Shown: positions 16,919 to 25,899 of the stretch, piece after piece | How positions within the stretch are numbered: position 1 is the first letter of the stretch | How the letters are laid out: each line of letters starts with the position of its first letter | Assembly: GCF_018831085.1 (NCBI RefSeq) | Contig: NZ_JAGPNM010000011.1 | Coordinates: 1-64,000, forward strand | Origin: Rheinheimera oceanensis | Lineage (GTDB): Bacteria; Pseudomonadota; Gammaproteobacteria; Enterobacterales; Alteromonadaceae | Direction of reading: 5' to 3' | DNA: 64,000 bases | Position numbers and translations under genes: made by a program | Notes under the pieces: generated by a model | Databases searched by the model: none | Seen by the model: only the letters and a program-made list of their open reading frames with translations | Told to the model about the DNA's origin: nothing

Positions 16919-17878
16919 TTAGTAACGTACCAGCGCCGAAGCCCAGGCAAAACCGCCACCAAAGGCTTCCAGTAATAAGGTTTGACCACGCTGGATACGG
17001 CCATCGCGGATGGCTTCGTCCAGTGCCGTTGGCACAGTAGCAGCAGAGGTATTGCCGTAACGGTCGAGGTTAATGACGACCTGATCCATTGACATATCTA
17101 ATTTACGTGCCACCGCAGCAATAATACGCAGGTTAGCCTGATGCGGTACCAGCCAGTCAATTTGCGATTTATCCAGCTTGTTTGCCGCCAGTGTTTGCTC
17201 TACGACTTCAGAGAGTTTGGTTACGGCAACTTTAAACACGTCGTTGCCTTTCATAGCTCCCCATGACTGATGCACAGATTGCTCGTCGCCACGGATAGGG
17301 TTATCCACATACAACAATTCTGAATATTTGCCGTCGGCATGGATATGGGTAGATAAAATGCCCGGCTGCTCTGATGCTTCCAGTATTACCGCACCGGCTG
17401 CATCACCAAACAGGATCACCATACTTCGGTCTTCCGGTGAAACTAAACGGGATAAGCAGTCTGAGCCAACCACCAGAATACGTTTGGCAATACCGCTTTT
17501 AATATACTGATCTGCTACGCTCAGGCCGTAACAGAAGCCAGCACAGGCAGCGGCAATATCAAAGGCAGGAATGGCAGGAATTTCCAGCTCACGCTGGATT
17601 TCGCAGGCAGAACTGGGTAAAGCGCGTGATGCGCTGGTGGTAGCACAGATAATCATATCTATGCTGTTTTTATCAATATCAGCCGCTTCGATAGCTTTTA
17701 ATGCCGCCTGTGCGCCCATCGTTGCCACGGTTTCGTTGTCACCGATGATACGGCGTTCTCTGATCCCTGTGCGTTCTATAATCCATTCGTCGGTGGTTTC
17801 TACCATTGACTCCAGATCAGCGTTACTGCGAACCTGCGACGGGAAATAACTCCCGGTACCTATAATGCGTGAATACAT
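16919..17878 (-). CDS. fabH: 3-oxoacyl-ACP synthase III
   Basis: Starts fatty acid synthesis by condensing acetyl-CoA with malonyl-ACP. The 319-residue protein has the catalytic Cys112 in DIAAACAGF, His in the LVPHQANLRI motif and Asn in RYGNTSAA. It lies six bases after plsX and 39 bases before fabD. All catalytic residues are intact. Confidence 0.96.
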   Translation of the reverse strand: MYSRIIGTGSYFPSQVRSNADLESMVETTDEWIIERTGIRERRIIGDNETVATMGAQAALKAIEAADIDKNSIDMIICATTSASRALPSSACEIQRELEIPAIPAFDIAAACAGFCYGLSVADQYIKSGIAKRILVVGSDCLSRLVSPEDRSMVILFGDAAGAVILEASEQPGILSTHIHADGKYSELLYVDNPIRGDEQSVHQSWGAMKGNDVFKVAVTKLSEVVEQTLAANKLDKSQIDWLVPHQANLRIIAAVARKLDMSMDQVVINLDRYGNTSAATVPTALDEAIRDGRIQRGQTLLLEAFGGGFAWASALVRY

Positions 17879-17884
17879 GAGGAC

Positions 17885-18925
17885 CTACGCTTTATCAATT
17901 AATACGTGTTCCAACCGGTCTTTAATTTTTGCGGGCACCTGGCGTTCAACCTCACGCACCGCTTGCCGGATGGCACTGAGAAATGCATCTTTAGTCGCAT
18001 TTCCATGACTTTTCACTACAATTCCGCGCAATCCTATCAGACTTGCACCATTATAGTGGTCGGGGTTCACGCCCTGATAAAGGTTTTTTATAAAAGGTTT
18101 GATTAACCAGCCGAATAATTGCGCAGTTACTCTGTCTTTAATGCTCGATTCAAAGCGCCGTAAAATGAGTTTAGCTACACCTTCACAGGTTTTCAGCGCA
18201 ACATTACCGACAAAACCATCACAAACAATAACATCTGCTTTACCGGTAAAAATGTCATTGCCCTCAATGTAGCCAATATAATTAATGTCGTTACAGTCAG
18301 ACAGCAGCATAGAAGCCCGCTTTATCTGATCTGAACCTTTAATTTCTTCTTCACCCATATTAAGCAAAGCAACTTTAGGCTGGCTGATGCCGATCACTTC
18401 CTCGGCCATCACTGCGCCCATTACCGCAAACTGAAATAGTGTATCAGCATCACAGTTTACGGTAGCACCTAAATCCAACATATATACCGGGTTGCCTTCC
18501 ACTGCAGGTAAAGCACTGATCAGTGCCGGACGGTCAACCCCGTTTAACATCTTTAAGACAAAATGCGCCATAGCAATTAGTGCGCCGGTATTACCGGCAC
18601 TGACACAGGCCTGAACCTCGCCTTTATCAACCAAATCAAGCGCCACCCGCATAGACGAGTCGCGTTTTGAACGCAACGCAACTGAAGGCTTATCAGCCAT
18701 GGAAACAATTTGAGTACTGTGGCGGATATGAAGCTGCGGATGAGGGAATACACCGTGCAACTTGAGTTGCTCAGTGAGCATGGCTTCATCGCCACATAAA
18801 ATAAGGTTTAGCTCCGGAAACTCACAAATCGCTGCCAGTGCGGCAGGAATAGTAGAATGGGGGCCGTGATCGCCCCCCATCATGTCTAATGCAAGTGTCA
18901 GCTTAGTTGGCTGCACCAGGTGCAT
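17885..18925 (-). CDS. plsX: Phosphate acyltransferase PlsX
   Basis: Makes acyl-phosphate from acyl-ACP, the first dedicated step toward phospholipids in the PlsX/PlsY route. The 346-residue protein has the DMMGGDHGP start motif and the ISALPA and DLGATVNCD segments typical of the family. It follows rpmF by six bases, in the conserved yceD-rpmF-plsX-fabH order. Confidence 0.95.
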   Translation of the reverse strand: MHLVQPTKLTLALDMMGGDHGPHSTIPAALAAICEFPELNLILCGDEAMLTEQLKLHGVFPHPQLHIRHSTQIVSMADKPSVALRSKRDSSMRVALDLVDKGEVQACVSAGNTGALIAMAHFVLKMLNGVDRPALISALPAVEGNPVYMLDLGATVNCDADTLFQFAVMGAVMAEEVIGISQPKVALLNMGEEEIKGSDQIKRASMLLSDCNDINYIGYIEGNDIFTGKADVIVCDGFVGNVALKTCEGVAKLILRRFESSIKDRVTAQLFGWLIKPFIKNLYQGVNPDHYNGASLIGLRGIVVKSHGNATKDAFLSAIRQAVREVERQVPAKIKDRLEHVLIDKA

Positions 18926-18931
18926 CCAGAC

Positions 18932-19096
18932 TTATTTTACTTTACGGCCTTTGTAGTAACCATCGGCAGTAATGTGGTGACGACGGTGCGTTTCACCGGT
19001 AGTAGAATCAACTGACAGCGTTGGGCCAGTTAATGCATCGTGTGAGCGACGCATATCGCGACGTGCACGTGATTTTTTGTTTTGCTGAACAGCCAT
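18932..19096 (-). CDS. rpmF: 50S ribosomal protein L32
   Basis: A short 54-residue gene read directly from the sequence: it starts MAVQQNKKSRARRDMRRSHD and ends YYKGRKVK. That is the typical basic L32 with its N-terminal QQNKKSRARR motif. It lies between yceD and plsX, as in most gammaproteobacteria. The start is preceded by AGGAGAAATACC, a strong ribosome site. Confidence 0.96.
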   Translation of the reverse strand: MAVQQNKKSRARRDMRRSHDALTGPTLSVDSTTGETHRRHHITADGYYKGRKVK

Positions 19097-19112
19097 GGTA
19101 TTTCTCCTAAAC

Positions 19113-19640
19113 TCACTTTTTCTTTAATTCTGCCAGTACAGCAAAAGGATTGGGTTTTTCCGGTTCCGGGCCTATATCGCCAAAGCTCATCGATGCCGCA
19201 CTAACGGCGCAAACCGCTTCGTCGTGCATCGGGAACAGTGGCAAAGCCAGAATCAACTCATCTTCTACTAACTGTCGTAAATTTATTTCGCCGTGTTCGT
19301 CTTTTTCGATCACGTCGTAACGCTCAGGAATTAATTCCAACGCAGCGTCATCACCCGGCTTAACCGGAGTGTATGCAAAATTGCAGTCCAGCGATACAGT
19401 CATGCTTTCGCTACAACGTTCGCAGGTTACACTCACTTCACAAGAAGCGCTACCCTGTATTACAGTCAGGCCTTGTTGGTCAGTACCGCATTCAACTCGC
19501 ACCGTTACATCGCCGTGCGGATTAAGCAAGCTTTGTGTTAACCGGGTTAAATTTACCAGTGGCACGAAGCCTTCGTAATCAGAGCGCTTTTGCGCTGCTT
19601 TAACCGGATCTATAGTAACGGGTATTTTTACTTTTTGCAT
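19113..19640 (-). CDS. yceD: YceD-family (DUF177) 23S rRNA accumulation protein
   Basis: A 175-residue YceD/DUF177 protein. In E. coli it is needed for normal 23S rRNA accumulation. The start at 19640 (MQKVKIPVTIDPVKAAQKR) matches the family; the long upstream extension has no conservation or ribosome site and is rejected. A cysteine pair (CERCSES) may bind zinc, as in many members. It heads the yceD-rpmF-plsX-fab operon, divergent from maf. Confidence 0.9.
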   Translation of the reverse strand: MQKVKIPVTIDPVKAAQKRSDYEGFVPLVNLTRLTQSLLNPHGDVTVRVECGTDQQGLTVIQGSASCEVSVTCERCSESMTVSLDCNFAYTPVKPGDDAALELIPERYDVIEKDEHGEINLRQLVEDELILALPLFPMHDEAVCAVSAASMSFGDIGPEPEKPNPFAVLAELKKK

Positions 19641-19769
19641 AAGGCGCGCATCATATAGAAGCGCCCCTTTGCTGTCAAAGGGTTCTGGCAGATATTTGTG
19701 GTTTTTCTCGCGCATTTTTATCATTCTGTTTATAGTGCCGCACATTCTGTATAAAAAGGCTATTTATCA

Positions 19770-20369
19770 ATGACTGAGCCCACTTTGCCAGCGCTGTATC
19801 TGGCTTCTACCTCAACCTACCGCCGCCAGCTGCTAACTAAGTTAACGCCGCAGTTTCACACCGCCAAACCGGACGTTGACGAAACGCCATTAGCAAACGA
19901 AAACGCAGAACAATTAGTGCGCCGTTTAGCCGTTGCCAAGGCGCAGGCTGTAGCCGCAGGTTTAAGCACAGGTTTGGTGATTGGCTCTGATCAGGTGGCG
20001 GTTTTTAATAATGACATTATCGGTAAACCGCACAGCGCAGAAAACGCGCTTACACAATTACGCCGTTTTAGCGGCAACTGCGTCACGTTTCTTACCGGGC
20101 TGGCACTGGTTAATGCGCAAAGCGGCAATATACAGGTAGCAGTTGAACCATTTAATGTTAATTTTCGCACGTTAACCGATGCAGAAATTGTCGCCTATAT
20201 CGACAAAGAGCAACCACTGGACTGTGCCGGCAGCTTTAAAAGCGAAGGCCTGGGCATTAGTTTGTTTAGTAAACTCAGCGGTGACGACCCTAATAGCCTG
20301 ATTGGGCTGCCGCTGATACGGCTAAACCAGATGCTGTTAAATGAAGGCGTTAATGTGCTGCTTAGCTGA
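19770..20369 (+). CDS. Maf-like nucleotide pyrophosphatase (YceF type)
   Basis: A house-cleaning pyrophosphatase that removes non-canonical nucleotides; the YceF subgroup prefers m7GTP. It is 199 residues with the ASTSTYRRQLL start motif (the ASxSxRR signature), the DVDET motif and the GSDQVA motif. It is divergent from yceD, as in E. coli, and convergent with the HAD gene across a MITE-like element. Confidence 0.92.
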   Translation: MTEPTLPALYLASTSTYRRQLLTKLTPQFHTAKPDVDETPLANENAEQLVRRLAVAKAQAVAAGLSTGLVIGSDQVAVFNNDIIGKPHSAENALTQLRRFSGNCVTFLTGLALVNAQSGNIQVAVEPFNVNFRTLTDAEIVAYIDKEQPLDCAGSFKSEGLGISLFSKLSGDDPNSLIGLPLIRLNQMLLNEGVNVLLS

Positions 20370-20384
20370 CACGTTCGGTGTAAA

Positions 20385-20558
20385 GGTGAGTTCGGTTTGC
20401 CCACAGCAACACGCCGTGAACCCATCCATGGGGGCTCGATTATAAACTTCATCCTTGAAGTTTATCCTACGGACCAGCGGAGCTGTTCAAATCCGCTCCC
20501 TGCGGATTTGTCAGCATCCTGGCCTGCAACGGTTGCCTTAGAGCAAGCCGAACTCACC
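20385..20558. repeat. MITE-like element with 16-bp inverted ends
   Basis: Ends GGTGAGTTCGGTTTGC and GCAAGCCGAACTCACC are inverted repeats with one mismatch. Inside are two perfect 9-bp-stem hairpins, ATAAACTTC/GAAGTTTAT (20442-20465) and CAAATCCGC/GCGGATTTG (20488-20510). No coding frame is supported and no clear target duplication is seen. It lies between two convergent genes and could serve both as a terminator. Confidence 0.7.
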
Positions 20559-20573
20559 AGGCATTATCTGATT

Positions 20574-21233
20574 TTACAAGACATGTAGTAATTCCGGTAT
20601 AGTATCGATAATAGCTTTGGGTGCAAACTGGCTTAATACGTCGCGGCCATGCACACCGTGGGTTACACCAATTCGCGGCATTGCTATCGCCTGAGCCATT
20701 TTCATATCATGGCTGGTATCGCCCACCATAATGGCATGCTCAGCTTTGATATCCAGTTCCAGCAAAATTTGCTGCAACATATCCGGGTGCGGTTTAGATT
20801 GCGCTTCATCAGCGCAGCGGCTGGTATCAAAATATTTTGCCAACCCGGTTTCATCAAACATGCGCTGCAGCCCTTTACGTGCTTTACCGGTAGCAACAGC
20901 CAACAGCACATTTTGTGCCTTTAACTGTTGTAACACCTGTTCTACCCCGTCAAATAGCGGTGTTGGGGTGGTATCGTGAATCACGTAATGGTCACGGTAA
21001 TGTTCAAATAACTGCTGGCGTTTATCAGCCGTTACGCCTGGAAATAGTACATCTAAGGCCGGGTCCAGGCTTAAACCGATAATTTGTTTTACGGCAAAGT
21101 CACTGGGTACTAATAAATCTGAATGTCTTGCGGCAGCCTGCATAGAGGACACAATACGGCCGATGGAATCCATTACAGTGCCGTCCCAATCGAACACCAC
21201 CAGAGATACCTTATCTGTTACAGCATTTTGCAT
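20574..21233 (-). CDS. HAD-superfamily phosphatase (phosphoglycolate-phosphatase-like)
   Basis: A 219-residue HAD hydrolase of the Gph/YqaB type, likely a soluble phosphatase on small metabolites. Motif I is DWDGTVMDS, motif II is the Thr in VATGK, and motif III is KPHPDM followed by the MVGDTSHDMKMA motif IV. It sits four bases after rluC, an arrangement common in gammaproteobacteria. The substrate cannot be told from sequence. Confidence 0.85.
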   Translation of the reverse strand: MQNAVTDKVSLVVFDWDGTVMDSIGRIVSSMQAAARHSDLLVPSDFAVKQIIGLSLDPALDVLFPGVTADKRQQLFEHYRDHYVIHDTTPTPLFDGVEQVLQQLKAQNVLLAVATGKARKGLQRMFDETGLAKYFDTSRCADEAQSKPHPDMLQQILLELDIKAEHAIMVGDTSHDMKMAQAIAMPRIGVTHGVHGRDVLSQFAPKAIIDTIPELLHVL

Positions 21234-21237
21234 TACG

Positions 21238-22191
21238 TTATTTTCTCGTCAGTTTTGCCAGCGCCTGTTCCAGGCTGGGATCCAGCGGAGCTTCTACCCG
21301 CATGGTTGTTTCACTCACCGGGTGAATAAAGCTCAGCGTTTTAGCATGCAAAAACAAGCGGTTTAAGCCAACCTGTTGCATCTGTGAGGTAAAGGTGTTG
21401 TCGCCGTACTTATCGTCACAGGCGATCGGATGGCCCTTGCAGGCGGTATGTACACGAATTTGGTGCGTACGGCCGGTTACCGGAAAAGCTTCTACCAGAG
21501 TGCCCTGCTGATAACGCTGCAAAATACGAAACCGCGTTTCAGACGGTTTGCCTTCAGCTTCATCTACCCGCACTACCCGCTCGCCCGATTGCAGCGTATT
21601 CTTTTTCAGTGGTTCGGTAACTTTACGCACCTTATTGTCCCAATCACCGGCCACCAGTGCCCAGTATTTTTTCTCCACCGTTTTGTTGCGCAGCTGTTCG
21701 TGCAAATGCGTTAGCACTGAGCGCTTTTTCGCAATCAGCAAACAACCTGAAGTATCGCGGTCCAGCCGGTGCACCAGTTCCAGGTGTTTCGCCAGTGGTC
21801 GCAGTGCCCGTAGCGCTTCAATCACACCAAATTGCAAACCGCTGCCACCATGCACCGCCATGCCTGAAGGTTTATTAAGTACAATCAAGTCGTTATCTTC
21901 AAATAAAATATGCTGCTCGAGGTTTTTTACCATCGACAATTTTACCGACACTGGCTCGCCTTGTGCGGCGACGGCTAATGGCGGTATCCGCACCACATCA
22001 TCCTGCTGCAGTTTATATTCAGGTTTGATGCGTTTTTTGTTCACTCGCACCTCTCCTTTTCGCAAAACCCGATAAATAACACTTTTTGGCACGCCTTTGA
22101 GCCGTGCCAGTAAAAAATTGTCTATACGCTGCCCAATAAAATCAGGTTCTATTTCAATTAATTGCACAGGTAACTTGATTTCATCGCTCAT
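21238..22191 (-). CDS. rluC: 23S rRNA pseudouridine synthase RluC
   Basis: Makes pseudouridines in 23S rRNA (positions 955, 2504 and 2580 in E. coli). It is 317 residues. An N-terminal S4 RNA-binding domain covers about residues 18-80, and the catalytic Asp144 lies in the HRLDRDTSGC motif. It is divergent from rne, exactly as in E. coli, which supports RluC over RluD. Confidence 0.94.
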   Translation of the reverse strand: MSDEIKLPVQLIEIEPDFIGQRIDNFLLARLKGVPKSVIYRVLRKGEVRVNKKRIKPEYKLQQDDVVRIPPLAVAAQGEPVSVKLSMVKNLEQHILFEDNDLIVLNKPSGMAVHGGSGLQFGVIEALRALRPLAKHLELVHRLDRDTSGCLLIAKKRSVLTHLHEQLRNKTVEKKYWALVAGDWDNKVRKVTEPLKKNTLQSGERVVRVDEAEGKPSETRFRILQRYQQGTLVEAFPVTGRTHQIRVHTACKGHPIACDDKYGDNTFTSQMQQVGLNRLFLHAKTLSFIHPVSETTMRVEAPLDPSLEQALAKLTRK

Positions 22192-22691
22192 GGGTTTTGA
22201 ATACTCTGCTAATATTAGATTTCAGTTGCTATCGGCTGCGCATTAGTGGGATAATCCCCCCGCTAATTCTGCCAAAAACTGGCAATTAGGGCGCTCAAAG
22301 TGACGTAAGAGAATTTGTGCGGCAGCGCTTGGGGGAGTGATCATACCGAAATCGTGGTGAAAACCAACGTTTTTTATACCCCCGGCGTAAACCAAACGCC
22401 ATTTGCCTGAGATAATGTTGCGTAATCTGTTATCAATAGCGGCAAAACATGAGTTCCGGTCAACCAGAGCATAAAAGATATTGCTATAACGCAGCGCCTT
22501 AGGGCGGTGTGTTTCAGATCCAAAAACGAAAACAGCATAAACTGCGAAGCCATCACAAAAGCCCACGCAGTGACAATTTGGTTTCTTCAGACATTCCAGT
22601 CGTGAGACTGCACCCATTAGTGTTTGATAACGTCTGAACACGCAGGTGCCCGTTGGGCTGCGTTGTGGCTGCAAAATGCGAGTCACTAACG
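22192..22691 (+). other. Long leader region of rne
   Basis: About 500 bp between the divergent rluC and rne genes, with no supported reading frame. In E. coli the rne mRNA has a long structured 5' UTR used for self-regulation by RNase E. A leader of similar size fits here. Complementary segments such as GGCGTAAACC and similar exist, but I could not align them to the known hairpins. Confidence 0.45.
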
Positions 22692-25600
22692 ATGAAAAGA
22701 ATGTTAATTAACGCTACGCAGGAAGAAGAAATCCGCGTTGCGCTGGTCGATGGCCAGAAACTGTACGACCTGGATATTGAAAGCCCGGGCCATGAACAAA
22801 AAAAAGCTAATATTTACAAAGGTAAAATCACCCGTGTCGAACCCAGCTTAGAAGCTGCCTTTGTTGACTACGGTGCTGATCGTCACGGCTTTTTACCCCT
22901 GAAAGAAATCTCCCGCGAATACTTCCCTGCTGGTTATAGTTTTGATGGCCGTCCTAATATCAAAGAAGTGGTAAAAGAAGGTCAGGAAGTTATTATTCAG
23001 ATTGATAAAGAAGAGCGTGGCCAAAAAGGCGCTGCGTTAACCACCTTTATCAGCCTTGCCGGTTCTTACCTGGTGTTAATGCCGAATAACCCACGTGCGG
23101 GTGGTATTTCACGCCGTATTGAAGGCGACGAGCGTCAGGAGCTAAAAGACTCTTTAGGTCAGTTACAAATGCCCGACGGCATGGGTTTAATTGTCCGTAC
23201 AGCGGGCGTAGGTAAATCCTTTGAAGAGCTGGACTACGATTTAAAAGCGCTGTTAAAGCACTGGTCTGCTATTACTGAAGAAGCGCAAAAGCGTCCTTCA
23301 CCGTTTTTAATTCATCAGGAAAGTAACGTAGTATTTCGCGCCATCCGCGACTACCTGCGCCGCGATGTTGGCGAAATTCTTATCGATAACCCGCGCATTT
23401 TCGAAGAAGCCAAAGTCTATATTCAGCAGTTCAGGCCCGACTTTGCCCACCGCGTTAAGCTGTATCAGGGCGAAGTGCCGCTGTTTATGCACTTTCAGAT
23501 TGAAACCCAGATTGAATCAGCGTTTCGCCGCGAAGTACGGCTGCCATCAGGCGGCTCTATCGTTATCGACAGCACTGAAGCCTTAACCGCCATTGATATT
23601 AACTCGTCTAAAGCCACTAAAGGCGGTGATATTGAAGAAACGGCATTTAACACTAACTTAGAAGCCGCCGATGAAATTGCCCGTCAGTTACGTTTACGTG
23701 ACTTGGGGGGCTTGATCGTAATCGACTTTATCGATATGACACCGGTACGGCACCAGCGCGAAGTGGAAAACCGCTTAAAAGATGCGGTAAAACACGACCG
23801 CGCCCGCGTGCAAATTGGCCGTATTTCCCGCTTTGGTTTGCTGGAAATGTCGCGCCAGCGTCTGCGCCCGTCACTGGGTGAATCGGCTACGCATGTGTGC
23901 CCGCGCTGCCATGGCCGCGGCACTATTCGTAGCACCGAGTCATCTGCGCTGTCTATCCTGCGTTTAATTGAAGAAGAGTCAATTAAAGATAACACCAGCC
24001 AAATTCATGCTCAGGTGCCGGTATCAGTTGCTACCTATCTGATGAATGAAAAGCGCGATGCGATACGCCGCATTGAAAAACGTCATGGTATCCGCGTGTT
24101 TGTTATTCCTAACGAACATATGGAAACACCAAACCATGAAGTTATCCGCATCCGTATCGATGAAGAAATTGACGATGCCAGCTACAACATGGTGAAAGTG
24201 CCGGAGGCAACATCCACCTTGTATCATCCGGCTTCTGATGCCGTTAAAGAAAAACCGGCTATTTCTGCTATTAACATCGCTGATAATACTGCAGCGCGTC
24301 CGGTAGCGGCGCCAGTTGCTGACAAAGCATCACAGCAAAGCACAGGCCTGTTGCAGGCAATCAGTAGCTGGTTTGGTAAATTGTTTGCACCGGCAGAAAC
24401 CAAAGCCGAAGTGAAACCGGCAACCAAGTCAAATGAGCGCAGTAATCAGCGTGGTGGTAACCGTGAGAATGGCCGTGACGCCAGCCGTGAAAACAACCGC
24501 GACAACAATCGCCGCCGCAATAAACCACGCCGCCGTAATGACGGTGACGATAAAGCGGTAGCACCACAGCTAAAAGATGAAGCTACTCAAAAACCAGAGC
24601 GTCAGCAACGTCCATCACAAGAGCCGCGCACACCACGCCCACAGCAGGAAGCCAGAAAACCTGTTGAGAAAGCGCCGGTTGTGAATAAAGAGCCTGAAGA
24701 TGACAATGCGCCGCAACGTCTGGTTGAACGCCGCCAGCGCCGCAATACACGCAGATCGGTACGCATGGATAAAGCACCTGCAGCAGAAACCACTCAACTG
24801 GTAACGGCTACCGCAGTAGCTGGCGAAACCAGCGCTCAGGCGTTGCCGGATACACCGGTGCAAGTGGTAAATGCAGAACCTGTTACCACCGCCGCGCCTG
24901 TGGTTAAAGCTGAAGACGCTGAAGCAGCAGTTGTAGTGCAACCGGTAGCTGAGCCAAAAGATGACGTTGCAATCACTGCGCCTGCTGAAGTAGCAGAAGC
25001 AGCTACTGACACAACTGAAGACACCGCAGCTGATGTAACCGGGCAGGAAACTGCAGAGCCACGTAGCCGCAACCGCCGTTCACCACGCCATTTACGGGCC
25101 GCGGGCCAAAAGCGTAAAAAAGAGCAGGAACAGACCGACGCGGATGCCGGTACAGTAGAAGCTGACGCTATAGCAACAGATACGGTTGCTGTAACTGAAG
25201 AGCCAAAAGCTGCTCCGGCACCGGCTGAGCAGCCAGAGGCAGCCCAGGCAGATACAGTAGCAGTAGTTGATGCTGATACTAATGCTGACAACAGTGAGCA
25301 AGCAGAGCCTGCAGCAGAAAAACCGAAAACCCGCAGCCGCCGTAAACCTGCGGCCAAAAAAGCGGATAAAGACGCTACTGATACGGCCAGCGCAAACGAC
25401 GTTGCACCGGCAACTGAGAACGCAGCGGTTAGTGTTGCAACAGAAAAAGCTGAAACGGCGGAGCCTGTTGCCCCTAAAACAAAAGCTGCAGAAGTTGTTA
25501 ACGCTGAAGTTGTTAAAGCTGAGACTGCTGCAGTGGCGGTACCTGAACCTGCAGCTGTAAAAGCAGAGGCACCTAAACCTGCAGCGTCGAAGCCAACAGG

Positions 25601-25802
25601 TGGGCGCTATGCGCAGATGGTGGTTGCTACCATGACCAAGCCGGAAATCACTACACAGGATAGTAATGCTGAAATAGCTGCGCCTGCTGTAATGCCAGCT
25701 CAGGAACGGCCTGCTGTAGCCAGCTCAGAGCGCCCTGCCGGTTCAGCGTTTGCCCGTCAGGCGGTTAGTGCGCCAATGACCAGGCCAAAAACTGATGAGT
25801 AA
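22692..25802 (+). CDS. rne: Ribonuclease E
   Basis: Endonuclease core of the RNA degradosome, initiating mRNA decay and rRNA/tRNA processing at the inner membrane. It is 1036 residues from the ATG at 22692 (MKRMLINATQ). An S1 domain spans about 35-125. Catalytic Asp302 and Asp345 lie in TAIDINSS and VIDFIDM, and the zinc-link cysteines Cys403 and Cys406 are in CPRCHGRGT. An amphipathic membrane-binding helix (LLQAISSWFGKLF) is near 550. It is followed by an Arg/Asn-rich RNA-binding tract and a long Ala/Glu/Pro-rich disordered tail. The tail ends with SAPMTRPK, like Vibrio and enteric RNase E. Confidence 0.96.
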   Translation: MKRMLINATQEEEIRVALVDGQKLYDLDIESPGHEQKKANIYKGKITRVEPSLEAAFVDYGADRHGFLPLKEISREYFPAGYSFDGRPNIKEVVKEGQEVIIQIDKEERGQKGAALTTFISLAGSYLVLMPNNPRAGGISRRIEGDERQELKDSLGQLQMPDGMGLIVRTAGVGKSFEELDYDLKALLKHWSAITEEAQKRPSPFLIHQESNVVFRAIRDYLRRDVGEILIDNPRIFEEAKVYIQQFRPDFAHRVKLYQGEVPLFMHFQIETQIESAFRREVRLPSGGSIVIDSTEALTAIDINSSKATKGGDIEETAFNTNLEAADEIARQLRLRDLGGLIVIDFIDMTPVRHQREVENRLKDAVKHDRARVQIGRISRFGLLEMSRQRLRPSLGESATHVCPRCHGRGTIRSTESSALSILRLIEEESIKDNTSQIHAQVPVSVATYLMNEKRDAIRRIEKRHGIRVFVIPNEHMETPNHEVIRIRIDEEIDDASYNMVKVPEATSTLYHPASDAVKEKPAISAINIADNTAARPVAAPVADKASQQSTGLLQAISSWFGKLFAPAETKAEVKPATKSNERSNQRGGNRENGRDASRENNRDNNRRRNKPRRRNDGDDKAVAPQLKDEATQKPERQQRPSQEPRTPRPQQEARKPVEKAPVVNKEPEDDNAPQRLVERRQRRNTRRSVRMDKAPAAETTQLVTATAVAGETSAQALPDTPVQVVNAEPVTTAAPVVKAEDAEAAVVVQPVAEPKDDVAITAPAEVAEAATDTTEDTAADVTGQETAEPRSRNRRSPRHLRAAGQKRKKEQEQTDADAGTVEADAIATDTVAVTEEPKAAPAPAEQPEAAQADTVAVVDADTNADNSEQAEPAAEKPKTRSRRKPAAKKADKDATDTASANDVAPATENAAVSVATEKAETAEPVAPKTKAAEVVNAEVVKAETAAVAVPEPAAVKAEAPKPAASKPTGGRYAQMVVATMTKPEITTQDSNAEIAAPAVMPAQERPAVASSERPAGSAFARQAVSAPMTRPKTDE

Positions 25803-25836
25803 TCTTATCAGTTGACACTGCAAGGTGTCTGACGCG

Positions 25837-25864
25837 AAAAAGCCAGACATTGTCTGGCTTTTTT
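25837..25864 (+). terminator. Terminator of rne
   Basis: The segment AAAAAGCCAGACATTGTCTG continues as GCTTTTTT: an AAAAAGCCAGA/TCTGGCTTTTTT hairpin with T tracts on both strands. It can end both rne and the convergent porin gene. Confidence 0.8.
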
Positions 25865-25899
25865 ATTGGCATCAGTGCTACACAGCAATCATCGCTGAA

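Noticed and set aside
22243..22686. A 147-codon minus-strand frame in the rne leader
   Set aside because: No recognisable domain, no ribosome site, and it covers the non-coding leader region between two divergent genes.
24836..25357. A 173-codon frame on the minus strand inside rne
   Set aside because: It is antisense to the low-complexity Ala/Glu-rich tail of RNase E, has no family resemblance, and its Ala/Ser/Thr-rich composition is the mirror of the rne repeats.
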